Source: Paractinoplanes bogorensis (GTDB lineage: Bacteria > Actinomycetota > Actinomycetes > Mycobacteriales > Micromonosporaceae). From it: a stretch of 64,000 nucleotides of DNA. The first letter of the stretch is position 1. Each line of letters opens with the position of its first letter. The translations under genes and the position numbers were made by a program. Under the pieces are notes generated by a model. That model had not been told where the DNA came from and made no database searches. It was given only the letters and a program-made list of their open reading frames with translations. Below, piece after piece: positions 55,676 to 63,800 of this stretch. The stretch covers positions 496,001-560,000 of the forward strand of contig NZ_JAHKKG010000004.1 of NCBI RefSeq assembly GCF_018829635.1. The letters run 5' to 3'.

Positions 55676-56305
55676 TCAGCCGTAGGTCGGGTGCTGCGGC
55701 CAACCGCCGGGGGAGTCCTCCCAGTCCTCCTGCCGCCCGTACGCACTGAGGTCTCGAACGTTGTTCGAGAACAGCAGACGATCGACACCGCGCTGCCCCG
55801 TGCTGTACGTACGGAAAATCTCGTCGCCGTCCCGCAGGAACATGCTCAGCAGAAAGCCCCCGCCCGCGCCGCAGTCGTCGGCGAACGTCGTGCCGTGCGA
55901 CGAGACGAACGGCAACGTCCACCCGCGCTCGGCCTTGTACCCTTCGATCTGCTCGATCGGCATGTTCGAGACCGTGGCCCAGCTGATGCCGCTCGCGGCG
56001 AGCATCTCGAGACCGTGGTCGGGCACGTTGTCGGTGAACGCGGTGCAACCCGGGCAGAAGTGCCCCGGACCGTTGTCCATGAACTGGTAGACGGCGAGCT
56101 CGGGGCGCCCCTCGAACAGGTCGAGCAGCGAACGCTTCCCCGACGGCCCCTCGAACGCGTAGTCGTTCGCGAACCGGACCATCGGCAGCCGGCGCCGCCG
56201 AGCCGCGATCGCGTCGAGCTCGCGGGTCGCTCTCTTCTCGGCCACGAGCAGCTCAGCGCGTTCGCGCTCCCACTCTTCGGCCGTCACTACCTGCGGTTTC
56301 TCCAT
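55676..56305 (-). CDS. DUF899 family (thioredoxin-fold) protein
   Basis: A 209-residue protein with the DUF899 hallmarks: an N-terminal VVTAEEWERERAELLVAEKRATRELDAIAARRRRLPMV, then FEGPSGKRSLLDLFEGRPELAVYQFMD, HFCPGCTAFTDN (CxxC-like), GISWATVSNMP and a C-terminal DDCGAGGGFLLSMFLRDGDEIFRTYSTGQRGVD. The fold is peroxiredoxin-like and a redox role is supposed. Start ATG 56303-56305 lies seven bases after AAGGGG; a second ATG directly upstream is possible. Confidence 0.88.
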   Translation of the reverse strand: MEKPQVVTAEEWERERAELLVAEKRATRELDAIAARRRRLPMVRFANDYAFEGPSGKRSLLDLFEGRPELAVYQFMDNGPGHFCPGCTAFTDNVPDHGLEMLAASGISWATVSNMPIEQIEGYKAERGWTLPFVSSHGTTFADDCGAGGGFLLSMFLRDGDEIFRTYSTGQRGVDRLLFSNNVRDLSAYGRQEDWEDSPGGWPQHPTYG

Positions 56306-56326
56306 CATCGACCCCTTCCCGCCGTA

Positions 56327-56444
56327 CGCCCGCACGAAACGCCCGACGCCCCCACGAAGCGCCAGGTGCCCGCACGAAACGCCAGGCGCCCGCGCGAACG
56401 CCCGATGCCCGCGCGAAACGCCGACGCCCGCGCGAAACGCCCGA
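56327..56444. repeat. Tandem array of a 20-bp unit, six copies
   Basis: Units such as CGCCCGCACGAAACGCCCGA start at 56327, 56347, 56367, 56387, 56406 and 56425 (periods 20, 20, 20, 19, 19 bp) with a few substitutions. They fill the gap between the multicopper oxidase stop and the DUF899 start, directly upstream of the latter. Confidence 0.82.
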
Positions 56445-56500
56445 CGCGCCCACGGGTGGTTCGGCCGGCTCGACGCGGTAGGCGAGGTACCGGCGCGGGG

Positions 56501-58333
56501 TCAGCCCGAAACCATCAGGTGCAGCATCATCCCCGCGTCGGCGTGGGGCAGGTTGTGACAGTGGTTGGCCCACATCCCCGGATTGTCCGCTTGAAACGCC
56601 ACCTCCCACACCTCGCCCGGCCGCACATCGAACGAGTCCAGCCACAGCGGACTCCCCGTCGCGGGCCGGCCGTTCCGTGACAGCACCAGCACGTGATAGC
56701 CGTGCAGATGCCACGGATGCACGACGAGCGACCGGTTGACGATCCTGAACCGGACGACATCCCCGAGCCGGACCGACTGCACGGGGATGTCCGGATCGGC
56801 CGCGCCGTTGACCGTGTGCGCATAACGGGGCAGCAACCCGCGCAGATCCAGTCCACGATCGAGCACCAGAGTGAACGTACGGTCGAAACGCGCGAACGGC
56901 CCCGGCGCCGATTGTCCGTAGGTGAGCGGATCGAGCACCGGCCACCCGTCCGGAGCGGCCGTCGCGCCACCGGCCGACCAGAGCAGCCGCCCGTCCACGG
57001 TGAGCGCGGCCGGCGCCGTCATGACCACGTCGTACCGACCGCCGGCCGGAATCAGCAGCGCCGTCCCGGACACCGTCGGCGGATCACGCAGCTCCCGCCC
57101 GTCGATGGCCGCGACGCGATAGCTGCCGCCCGGTGCGTACCGATGCGTCGTGCTGTCCGTGTTGATCAGCCGCAGCCGCACCGGCGTCCCCGCCGGAACC
57201 GCCGCCTCCTCCGGCGCCGGCAACACCACCCCGTCCAGCGTGTGCACCGGCACGACCACGTCGCTGTCGACCTCGGAGGTGGCGGGGTGGACGAGCAGCA
57301 CGCCGTAGAGGCCCTTCCGCACGCCGATGTCGGAGGCGGAATGCGTGTGGTACCAGTAGGTTCCGGGCTGGTCGGCGCGGAAGCGGTAGACGAACTCGTG
57401 CCCCGGGAGCACCGCCTCCTGGGTCACGCCCGGCACTCCGTCCTGGTCGTTCGGCACGTCGTAGCCGTGCCAGTGCAGGGTCACGCCCCGGTCGATGTCC
57501 TTGTTGCGCAGCGTCACCTCGATCACGTCGCCGACCGTGGCCGAGATCTCCGGGCCCGGAACCTGTCCGTTGAATGTCCATGCCTGCACGTTTCGGCCGT
57601 TGACGTTCACGGTGGCCGTCGCGGCGGTGAGCGTGAACCGTCTGGCCGGCTTGCCCACGACGGTCGCCGTTCCTCGGCCGACGGACGCCGGGGGAGCGGT
57701 GTGCGCGTGACCGGCGCCCGAGGGAGCGGTGTGCGCGTGACCGGCGCCCGAGGGAGCGATGTGCGCGTGACCGGCGCCCGAGGGAGCGATGTGCGCGTGA
57801 CCGGCGCCCGAGGGTGAACCCGGCGAGACGGCGAACCCGGTTCCGGCCACCAGCGCCGCGACCGACGCCAGGACAGCCGCGCGGAACACCCGGCGCGAGG
57901 GCCGCGGACCGACGAATCGCCATGTCGCGACCGTGGCGGCCAAGACGCCGGCGGCCGCGAGCAGCCCCGCACCCACCGATACCGGATAGCCGTGCAGGAG
58001 CGAAACGAGCAGTCCGGCGATCGACGTATAACCCGCGAACAACAACGGAACCGCCGCCGCTCGACGTCGGACCAGCGAGGGCGCGGCGACGGCGACTCCG
58101 GCGACCGCGAACGGCCCGGCGATGAGCACTTTCTCCGCCGCGAACCACCAGCCCGCCCGGGCCAGCGCCACCACCGTGACCGCGCGGACAACCGTGGCGA
58201 GCAACGCGAACAGCCCCAGCCCGAGAGCGACCCGCCCCCGTCCGGCCGCGGCCGCTCCTCCTGCCCCGAGCCATCCAGCGCTGACCAGGACCGCCACCAC
58301 AAGATCGGCCGCGATCAGAGACCCGGCACTCAC
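56501..58333 (-). CDS. Membrane-anchored multicopper oxidase with AGHAH repeats
   Basis: 610 residues: an N-terminal membrane module of about 190 residues and five or six helices, then four 10-residue repeats PSGAGHAH(I/T)A, then a three-cupredoxin laccase/nitrite-reductase-like region. Copper ligands are all visible: LHWHGYD, WYHTHSASD, HPWHLHGYH and HCHNLPHADAGMM (type 1 Cys, His and Met). It would oxidise a substrate, perhaps Cu(I) or a phenol, on the outer face with oxygen as acceptor. The His-rich repeats may gather copper. GTG start overlaps the upstream stop (GTGA). It is third in an operon with an AhpD-like protein and a small membrane protein. Confidence 0.9.
   Translation of the reverse strand: MSAGSLIAADLVVAVLVSAGWLGAGGAAAAGRGRVALGLGLFALLATVVRAVTVVALARAGWWFAAEKVLIAGPFAVAGVAVAAPSLVRRRAAAVPLLFAGYTSIAGLLVSLLHGYPVSVGAGLLAAAGVLAATVATWRFVGPRPSRRVFRAAVLASVAALVAGTGFAVSPGSPSGAGHAHIAPSGAGHAHIAPSGAGHAHTAPSGAGHAHTAPPASVGRGTATVVGKPARRFTLTAATATVNVNGRNVQAWTFNGQVPGPEISATVGDVIEVTLRNKDIDRGVTLHWHGYDVPNDQDGVPGVTQEAVLPGHEFVYRFRADQPGTYWYHTHSASDIGVRKGLYGVLLVHPATSEVDSDVVVPVHTLDGVVLPAPEEAAVPAGTPVRLRLINTDSTTHRYAPGGSYRVAAIDGRELRDPPTVSGTALLIPAGGRYDVVMTAPAALTVDGRLLWSAGGATAAPDGWPVLDPLTYGQSAPGPFARFDRTFTLVLDRGLDLRGLLPRYAHTVNGAADPDIPVQSVRLGDVVRFRIVNRSLVVHPWHLHGYHVLVLSRNGRPATGSPLWLDSFDVRPGEVWEVAFQADNPGMWANHCHNLPHADAGMMLHLMVSG
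57691..57810. repeat. Four 30-bp in-frame repeats inside the multicopper oxidase gene
   Basis: Units of exactly 30 bp at 57691, 57721, 57751 and 57781 encode PSGAGHAHIA/PSGAGHAHTA. They differ at one or two bases only, so the number of His-rich units is recent or kept uniform. Confidence 0.9.
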
Positions 58334-58785
58334 GCGGCCCCACCAACGGTGCTCGAGCTTTTCGGAGTGATGGAAGCGGTCGCCGGCTGCGCGAATCTGC
58401 TCGCCGCGCGCACGATGCCGACCACGACGTGGACGGCGATGATGCCGTTGACGGCGTGCAGGCCGCCGACGATCAGGCCCACTGTGGTGCTCCCGCCGGC
58501 CGCGTCGGTGAACGCTCCACTGAGCGCGGCGAGCAACGCCTGCACCAGGGTGAGGCCCAGCGGCAGGAGAGTCATCGCGATCAGCCGGCCCGGCGCCTTG
58601 GCCAGCACGGCGGACAGTGTCGTCAGGATGCACAGGGCCGGGATGACGGCCATTCCGGTGAGGCTGTGCAGGGCGTACGAGCTGTCGCCCTGGGGTCTGG
58701 TGAAAGCGCCCACCGCCGCGAACACGAACTGCAGGGCGAACACGACGAGCAGCACGGTGCTGACGATGACGAAGGCTCTGCGCAT
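58330..58785 (-). CDS. Small four-helix membrane protein (DUF6220-like)
   Basis: A 151-residue membrane protein with four hydrophobic helices: VIVSTVLLVVFALQFVFAAVGAF, a conserved-looking ALHSLTGMAVIPALCILTTL, LIAMTLLPLGLTLVQALLAAL and a His-bearing GLHAVNGIIAVHVVVGIV. The His residues near membrane faces and the FAAVGAF start recall DUF6220 proteins, possibly haem- or metal-related. The stop overlaps the multicopper oxidase GTG. It starts nine bases after the AhpD-like stop, so it is the middle gene of the operon. Confidence 0.82.
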   Translation of the reverse strand: MRRAFVIVSTVLLVVFALQFVFAAVGAFTRPQGDSSYALHSLTGMAVIPALCILTTLSAVLAKAPGRLIAMTLLPLGLTLVQALLAALSGAFTDAAGGSTTVGLIVGGLHAVNGIIAVHVVVGIVRAASRFAQPATASITPKSSSTVGGAA

Positions 58786-58794
58786 GACAGCGTC

Positions 58795-59775
58795 CTATCG
58801 GTGAGCCGGGGCGAGCGCCCGGGCGACGTGGTCGGTGGCGGTGAAGGCGCCGTACGCGATGAGGCGGACCAGATCGGCCGGGCCCGGACGGGAGAGTTGC
58901 CACAGTCCGGCGTCGCCACGGCTGATCGCGGCCGGTGCGAACGCGGCCAGCAGGGCGATCCGCGTCCCCACCCGCTCGGCCGCCGGGAGGTCCCGGACCA
59001 GGTCGGCGGCCCATTCCGCGGGCCGGGCCGGGTGCCGCCCGTCCTCCCACCGGACGGTGGCCGCGACGGTCTCGCGACCGGCTTCGCTCAGCGACTCACC
59101 GCCGAGCGAGGCCGCGCCGCGCAACGCCTCGTAGGCGACGCCGATCGGCGTGGACAAGGACCAGGCCGGGGGCGGACTCACCGGCGCGGGCAGCAGGGGC
59201 AGGCTGCGGCCCGGTTCCGGGGCGGCGCGGGCGGTCCGGGCGACCAACCGGCCGCCGGTGGACCGCACGGTCGCGTAGCGCTGGATCCCACCGGGCAGCA
59301 GGTCGGGACCGAGCAGCGCCGAGACCATCCGGTTGATGAAGTGGAAGGCGAGCAACGTGCCGGTCAGCGGCGGACCGTACGGGCCGGTCCAGGCCGAGGC
59401 CCGCGGGGTGCGACTGGCCGCGGCCCAGCGGGCCAGCGTGGCGTGCCGTGGCCGGAGAGGCGGGTCGTCGCGGGCCAGGGTCTCGGCCAGATCGTGTTCG
59501 CCGAGGCCGTGCAGCATCGTGAGGTGCGCGTCGAGGCAGAACCGGCAGCGATTGGCCCGGGAGATGGCGGCCGCGACGATCTCGCGTTCGACGCGGCCGG
59601 CGTCACCGGCGAGCAGCGATTCGCGCATCAGCGCCCAGCTCGCGGCCATGACGTCCGGGGCGGGGGAGAGCGCCCGGAAAGTGGGCACCGGTCCGAGGAA
59701 GTCCTCGCGCAACTGCCGCTGCACGAGCGCGGCCAGACCGGTCGCTTGTGGAGGGTCGAACAGTCGGTAGGTCAT
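58795..59775 (-). CDS. Carboxymuconolactone decarboxylase / AhpD-like protein
   Basis: A 326-residue protein with an AhpD-like core: EIVAAAISRANRCRFCLDAHLTML, carrying a CxxC redox pair and a downstream His. Two related helical halves follow, and RLIAYGAFTATDHVARAL is near the end. AhpD-fold proteins reduce peroxides or alkylhydroperoxidase partners through the CxxC. It is first in an operon with a membrane protein and the multicopper oxidase, and divergent from a two-component system. ATG 59773-59775 is the first codon before homology. Confidence 0.83.
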   Translation of the reverse strand: MTYRLFDPPQATGLAALVQRQLREDFLGPVPTFRALSPAPDVMAASWALMRESLLAGDAGRVEREIVAAAISRANRCRFCLDAHLTMLHGLGEHDLAETLARDDPPLRPRHATLARWAAASRTPRASAWTGPYGPPLTGTLLAFHFINRMVSALLGPDLLPGGIQRYATVRSTGGRLVARTARAAPEPGRSLPLLPAPVSPPPAWSLSTPIGVAYEALRGAASLGGESLSEAGRETVAATVRWEDGRHPARPAEWAADLVRDLPAAERVGTRIALLAAFAPAAISRGDAGLWQLSRPGPADLVRLIAYGAFTATDHVARALAPAHR

Positions 59776-59842
59776 GGATCCGATGCTCGGCCCGGGTATG
59801 AGCGAAAGCGTCCGGCCGCCGCAGGCAGTTGCGCACGGCCCG

Positions 59843-59860
59843 GTACTGCGTGCGCAGTAC
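59843..59860. promoter_or_regulatory. 18-bp palindrome, candidate response-regulator operator
   Basis: GTACTGCGTGCGCAGTAC has perfect 8-bp arms around TG. It lies in the 144-bp gap between the divergent AhpD-like operon and the histidine kinase gene. Size and symmetry suit a LuxR/NarL-type dimer. A looser TGCGCA/TTGCGC motif surrounds it. Confidence 0.6.
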
Positions 59861-59907
59861 GCCACAACTACCGCGCAAGTGGGATGCCCGTCGAGGACCG
59901 GCCGTCC

Positions 59908-59913
59908 TACAGT
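59908..59913 (+). promoter_or_regulatory. -10 box TACAGT of a leaderless promoter
   Basis: TACAGT is followed by six bases and GTG 59920, the geometry seen before other leaderless genes here. It sets the histidine kinase start. Confidence 0.5.
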
Positions 59914-59919
59914 GCGGGG

Positions 59920-61047
59920 GTGCGCCCGGACCTGCCGTACCTGATTGCCGGCGCCGCCCTGGGCGGCCTGCTGCTCGGCAACGCCGCCTTCGCGCCCGAC
60001 GCCGGCCCGGTGCGGGCCCTCGACGTCGTGCTGGTCGTCCTGATGGCCGCGGCGGTGAGCGTTTGCCGTCGTTTCCCGGTGCCGGCGCTCATCGTGGTGA
60101 CCATTTCGATGCTCGTCCTGCACATCCGGGTGCACGCCGGAGTGGCCGCGGCGTTCCCGGTGCTCGGTCTGGTCTATCTCACCGCCTGGCGCGGCCTCCG
60201 GGTTCCCGCGGCCGTGGCCAGTGTGGTGTTCCTGACCGGGTTCCTCGCGCGTGACATCACGGCCGCGCCGGCCGGGCTGACCGGGGAGCCGCTCGTCGAG
60301 CGCACGTCGCTGCTGCTCGGCTGGTTCGTAGCGGCCAATGTGGCCGGTCTGGTGGCCGGGCAGCGGCGGGCCTACCTCGAGCAGGTCGAGCAACGGGCGG
60401 CCGACGCCGAGCGAACGCGCGAGGAGATGGCGCTGCGGCGGGCCGGCGAGGAGCGGTTGCGGATCGCGCGCGACCTGCACGACTCGCTCACCCACAGCAT
60501 CTCGGTCATCAAGGTGCAGGCCGGGATAGCGGTGCACCTGGCCCGGAAACGCGGCGAGGATCCGCCGGCCGCGCTGCTGGCCATCCAGGAGGCGGGCGGC
60601 GCCGCGATGCGCGAACTGCGCGCGACGCTCGATGTGCTGCGCTCACCGTCCGATCCGGACGGTGTCGGGCTGGCCCGGGTCGGCGAACTGGCCGAACGGA
60701 CAAGAGCGGCCGGCATTCCCGTACGCCTGACCGTCGCGGGCGATCCGGCCGACGTGCCCGCCGCGGTGGACGAGGCCGGCTACCGGGTCGTGCAGGAGGC
60801 GCTCACCAACGTCGCGCGGCACGCCGGACCCGCCACGGCCGACGTACTCGTGGAGTACGCGCCGGCGAAACTGACCGTATCGATCACCGACGACGGTGCG
60901 AGCACCCTGACACCGGTGACACCGGGCGTCGGACTGATCGGAATGCGCGAACGCGTCACCGGACTGGGCGGCGAACTGCACGCCGCGCACAAAGAGCCGT
61001 GCGGTTTCGCCGTACGGGCAACGTTCCCGCTGAACGGCGCGACGTGA
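59920..61047 (+). CDS. Two-component sensor histidine kinase, NarL-partner (HisKA_3) family
   Basis: A 375-residue membrane kinase. Five or six N-terminal helices span residues 5-145. A coiled linker (YLEQVEQRAADAERTREEMALRR) precedes HisKA_3 with ARDLHDSLTHSISVIKVQA (phospho-His in LHD). The HATPase domain follows, with AGYRVVQEALTNVARHAG and PGVGLIGMRERV. It lacks a large external sensor, like DesK-type kinases that sense membrane state. The stop overlaps the GTG of the response regulator (GTGA). The TACAGT spacing supports GTG 59920. Confidence 0.92.
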   Translation: MRPDLPYLIAGAALGGLLLGNAAFAPDAGPVRALDVVLVVLMAAAVSVCRRFPVPALIVVTISMLVLHIRVHAGVAAAFPVLGLVYLTAWRGLRVPAAVASVVFLTGFLARDITAAPAGLTGEPLVERTSLLLGWFVAANVAGLVAGQRRAYLEQVEQRAADAERTREEMALRRAGEERLRIARDLHDSLTHSISVIKVQAGIAVHLARKRGEDPPAALLAIQEAGGAAMRELRATLDVLRSPSDPDGVGLARVGELAERTRAAGIPVRLTVAGDPADVPAAVDEAGYRVVQEALTNVARHAGPATADVLVEYAPAKLTVSITDDGASTLTPVTPGVGLIGMRERVTGLGGELHAAHKEPCGFAVRATFPLNGAT

Positions 61048-61709
61048 TCCGGGTTCTGATCGCCGACGACCAAGCGCTGATGCGGGCCGGGTTCCGGGCC
61101 CTGCTCGAGGCCGAGGACGACCTGGAGGTCGTGGGGGAGGCGGCCGACGGCAACGCGGCCGTACGGCAGTGCCGGCTCCTGCGGCCCGACGTGGTGCTCA
61201 TGGATGTGCAGATGCCCGGGCTGGACGGTATCGAGGCGACCCGCCGCATCGCCGCCGAACCCGGGCTGAACGCCGTACGCGTCCTGATCCTGACCAACTA
61301 CGGCCTGGACGAGTACGTGTTCGCCGCGCTCCGGGCCGGGGCCAGTGGGTTCCTGCTCAAGGACGCCGACCCGGCCGACCTGCTGCAGGCGGTCGCCGTG
61401 GTGGCCCGGGGCGACGCGCTGCTCGCCCCGGCCGTCACGCGCACCCTGATCAGCGAGTTCGTCACCGGGCCGCCACCGCCCGACCCGGCCGCCGGGCGCG
61501 ACGTGCTCACCGGCCGCGAGCAGGAGCTGGTCGGGCTGGTCGCCCGCGGGCTGACCAACGACGAGATCGCCGCCCGCATGGTGATCAGCCCGCTCACGGC
61601 CAAGACGCACATCAACCGCGCGATGACCAAGCTGCACTGCCGCGACCGCGCACAACTGGTCGTCTGGGCCTACGAGTCCGGGCTGACCGCACCGCGCAAG
61701 AGAGGCTGA
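61044..61709 (+). CDS. LuxR/NarL-family response regulator
   Basis: 221 residues: a receiver domain with acidic pocket (IADDQ), phospho-Asp in VVLMDVQMPGLDG, Thr in LILTNYG and Lys in FLLKDADP. An HTH_LuxR domain follows (LTGREQELVGLVARGLTNDEIAARMVISPLTAKTHINRAMTKL). It is co-translated with the kinase. The 18-bp palindrome at 59843 is its most likely target, linking it to the AhpD-like/multicopper oxidase operon (inference). The final codons are the first copies of a tandem repeat that runs past the stop. Confidence 0.93.
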   Translation: MIRVLIADDQALMRAGFRALLEAEDDLEVVGEAADGNAAVRQCRLLRPDVVLMDVQMPGLDGIEATRRIAAEPGLNAVRVLILTNYGLDEYVFAALRAGASGFLLKDADPADLLQAVAVVARGDALLAPAVTRTLISEFVTGPPPPDPAAGRDVLTGREQELVGLVARGLTNDEIAARMVISPLTAKTHINRAMTKLHCRDRAQLVVWAYESGLTAPRKRG

Positions 61710-61909
61710 CCGCACCGCGCAAGACAGGCTGAGCGCGCCGCACAAGAAAGGGCTGAGCGCACCGCACAGGAAAGGGCTGAGCGCACCGCACAAGAAAGGG
61801 GCTGAGCGCACCGCGCAAGAGGGGCTGACCGTAACGCGCAAGAGGCTGAGCGTCCCGCGTAAAGAAGCCGGGCGTCCCGCGCAAAGAAGCCGAGCGGGAC
61901 GCAAGGAAC
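61681..61909. repeat. Gene-end-derived tandem repeat, about ten copies of a 21-25 bp unit
   Basis: Copies of GGCTGACCGCACCGCGCAAG plus 3-5 bases start at 61681, 61704, 61727, 61751, 61775, 61800, 61823, 61844, 61867 and 61889, decaying along the array. The first copy is the last coding sequence of the response regulator and the TGA of the second copy is its stop. Confidence 0.88.
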
Positions 61910-61925
61910 GCGCAGCAAAAGGCCG

Positions 61926-62069
61926 TCAGTCGGCGATCGGGCGGGACAGCGTCGCGATGATGCGATCGATCTCGCCCAGGACGAATGCCGCGAGCCGCCG
62001 CTGCGCGGTGATGGCGTCCGGATCGGTCTCCTCCAGATCGCCGAGCACCACGATGTTCTCGTCGTTCAG
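61926..62069 (-). pseudogene. Displaced 3' end of the phospholipase D-like gene
   Basis: After the stop of the PLD-like frame, the next frame reads LNDENIVVLGDLEETDPDAIT and so on to a TGA at 61926. This is exactly the continuation expected after a PLD motif (NYTAPATT then LNDEN). It carries no start of its own. One base lost in the GCCACCACCTG stretch at about 62067-62077 explains the break. Confidence 0.75.
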
Positions 62070-63016
62070 GTGGTGGCCGGCGCCGTGTAGTTGAAACTTC
62101 CCAGGATCACCAGTTGCTCGTCGATCACCATCAGTTTGTGGTGCACCTTGCGGACACCGTTGCCGGGCGTGTTCTCGTACAGGGAAGCGCCCTTGACCTT
62201 GAGGGGGACGGTGGCCGCCCACTTCTGGCTGCCCTGGCCGCGATCGAGTATGCCGCGCACCGGAATGCCGGCCTTGAGCAGCCAGAACATCGTGTCGTCG
62301 ATGCCCGAGGACTGAGCGAAGGTGAACATCGCGAAGTCGACACGGTGCGAGGCCTTCAGCATCTGCTTCATGATTTCCATCTCCGGCCCCTGGTGCGGCG
62401 CGAAGACCGGTTTGACCCGGATTCCGCCGAGCCGGAACTCCCGGGGACGGGGTTCGCGCCGTTCGTGCAACTCACCGAACGTGCCGCTGCGCAAACGCTC
62501 GAATTCGCGCACGTACAGGCCCGTCGCCGTCTGCCCGCGCAGGATCAGGATGTGGTTCAGGTTGTTGCCCGCGGCGCCGTTGCGACCGGTGTCGGTGAGC
62601 GTGAAGTTGGTCGACCCGGTGAGCACGGCCGCGGTGGGCGCGCCCGGATCCCGTACCAGAAACTTCTGGTGGAAGATTTTCGGATTCAGATCGGTGACCA
62701 GGTCGACGCCGGCGCGCAGCAGGGCCGCGTGGATGACCCGGTTCTCCTCGTTGTCACCGGCCAGGCTCCACGGGTCGGCGGCGGGCGGGTCCTCGACCAG
62801 GTAGTCGCCCTCGAGAATGATCTGCACGCTCACCTTGCGCGCCTTGGCCGCCAGGACGGCCTCGGCGATGGCCCGCGAGTCCAGTTCCTGCACGGCGATC
62901 AGCAACGTGTCGGTGGCGCCCGCGATGAACTCCCGGATGACCGCGTCGAGGTCGTCCGGGCCGCCCAGCACCGTCGGTCCCGTGTAGAACTCCACACTTC
63001 CCAGATCCAGCCCCAT
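62066..63016 (-). CDS. Phospholipase D family protein, truncated by a frameshift
   Basis: The 316 readable residues hold two PLD half-sites: HQKFLVRD (with GSTNFT following) and HHKLMVID (with LGSFNYTAPATT following), so both HxKxxxxD catalytic motifs are intact. There is no signal peptide. Family members cleave phosphodiesters of lipids or nucleic acids. The frame ends immediately after the second motif, and the expected last 48 codons continue one frame over (61926-62069). The missing tail may abolish folding or be a sequence error. Start ATG 63014-63016. Confidence 0.85.
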   Translation of the reverse strand: MGLDLGSVEFYTGPTVLGGPDDLDAVIREFIAGATDTLLIAVQELDSRAIAEAVLAAKARKVSVQIILEGDYLVEDPPAADPWSLAGDNEENRVIHAALLRAGVDLVTDLNPKIFHQKFLVRDPGAPTAAVLTGSTNFTLTDTGRNGAAGNNLNHILILRGQTATGLYVREFERLRSGTFGELHERREPRPREFRLGGIRVKPVFAPHQGPEMEIMKQMLKASHRVDFAMFTFAQSSGIDDTMFWLLKAGIPVRGILDRGQGSQKWAATVPLKVKGASLYENTPGNGVRKVHHKLMVIDEQLVILGSFNYTAPATT

Positions 63017-63156
63017 GACGATCAGTGTGGGCGTCCGCGCGGTGCGGCGATGTCAACTGCGCGACCCTTGGCGGGTGCTTTCGTCCGGAGAGTTGATGTG
63101 GCCCGGCCGGCTCATCGACCAAGCTGAGCGGGGCGCGGGAGAACGGGGACACATAC

Positions 63157-63648
63157 ATGGCACTCGTGACGTCGAGCAGGATCGATGCGGTCGACGAGGC
63201 GTACCTGGAACGGGCGGTGGCTCTGGCCTGGGATGCGCGCAAGCGAGGCGATCATCCGTTCGGGGCGTTGCTGGTCGCGGCGGACGGCACCGTGGCCGAA
63301 GCGCTCAATTCGACGGTCACCCAGGCCGACCCGACCGGGCACGCCGAGACCAACCTGGTGCGGGTCGCGGGTGGCTGGGGATTGCGCGTTCTGGGCGAAA
63401 GCACGCTCTATACGAGCACCGAACCGTGCGCGATGTGCGCCGGGGCGATCTATTGGTCGGGCATCGGGCGGATGGTGTTCGCCTTCGCGTCCGACGAGCT
63501 GAGCGCGATGGTCGACGAGGAGGAGGGCGTCCCGCCGCTCAACCTCTCGTCGCGTGAGGTGCTGGCCCGGGGCGGCCGGCCGATCGTGGTCGACGGGCCG
63601 GCCGGGCTGGCCAGTGCGGCCGACGTGCACCGGGGTTTCTGGCGTTGA
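63157..63648 (+). CDS. Nucleoside/nucleotide deaminase (guanine or cytosine deaminase-like)
   Basis: A 163-residue zinc deaminase of the CDA fold. Zinc motifs are HAETNLV (His and catalytic Glu) and PCAMCAGAIYWSG (two Cys). HPFGALLVAADGTV and the C-terminal end resemble guanine deaminase GuaD/TadA-like enzymes. The length and the GIGRMVFAFAS segment fit small-molecule nucleobase deaminases better than tRNA TadA. ATG start with a GGGGAC-type site. It stands alone between the PLD-like gene and the acyltransferase. Confidence 0.9.
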   Translation: MALVTSSRIDAVDEAYLERAVALAWDARKRGDHPFGALLVAADGTVAEALNSTVTQADPTGHAETNLVRVAGGWGLRVLGESTLYTSTEPCAMCAGAIYWSGIGRMVFAFASDELSAMVDEEEGVPPLNLSSREVLARGGRPIVVDGPAGLASAADVHRGFWR

Positions 63649-63800
63649 GTGCCGGTTGCCCGAAAGGATGATCGAATTCGGCCGGGTGTGAGGATCGTCG
63701 CGTCTTTCCGGCTGTTTACCGGGTCACCGCCGGCGTGGTCCCGTACGTAGGCTGTGTGCCGCATGCCCGCGGACTCCCGACTCGGCCGTGAAGGACTTCG

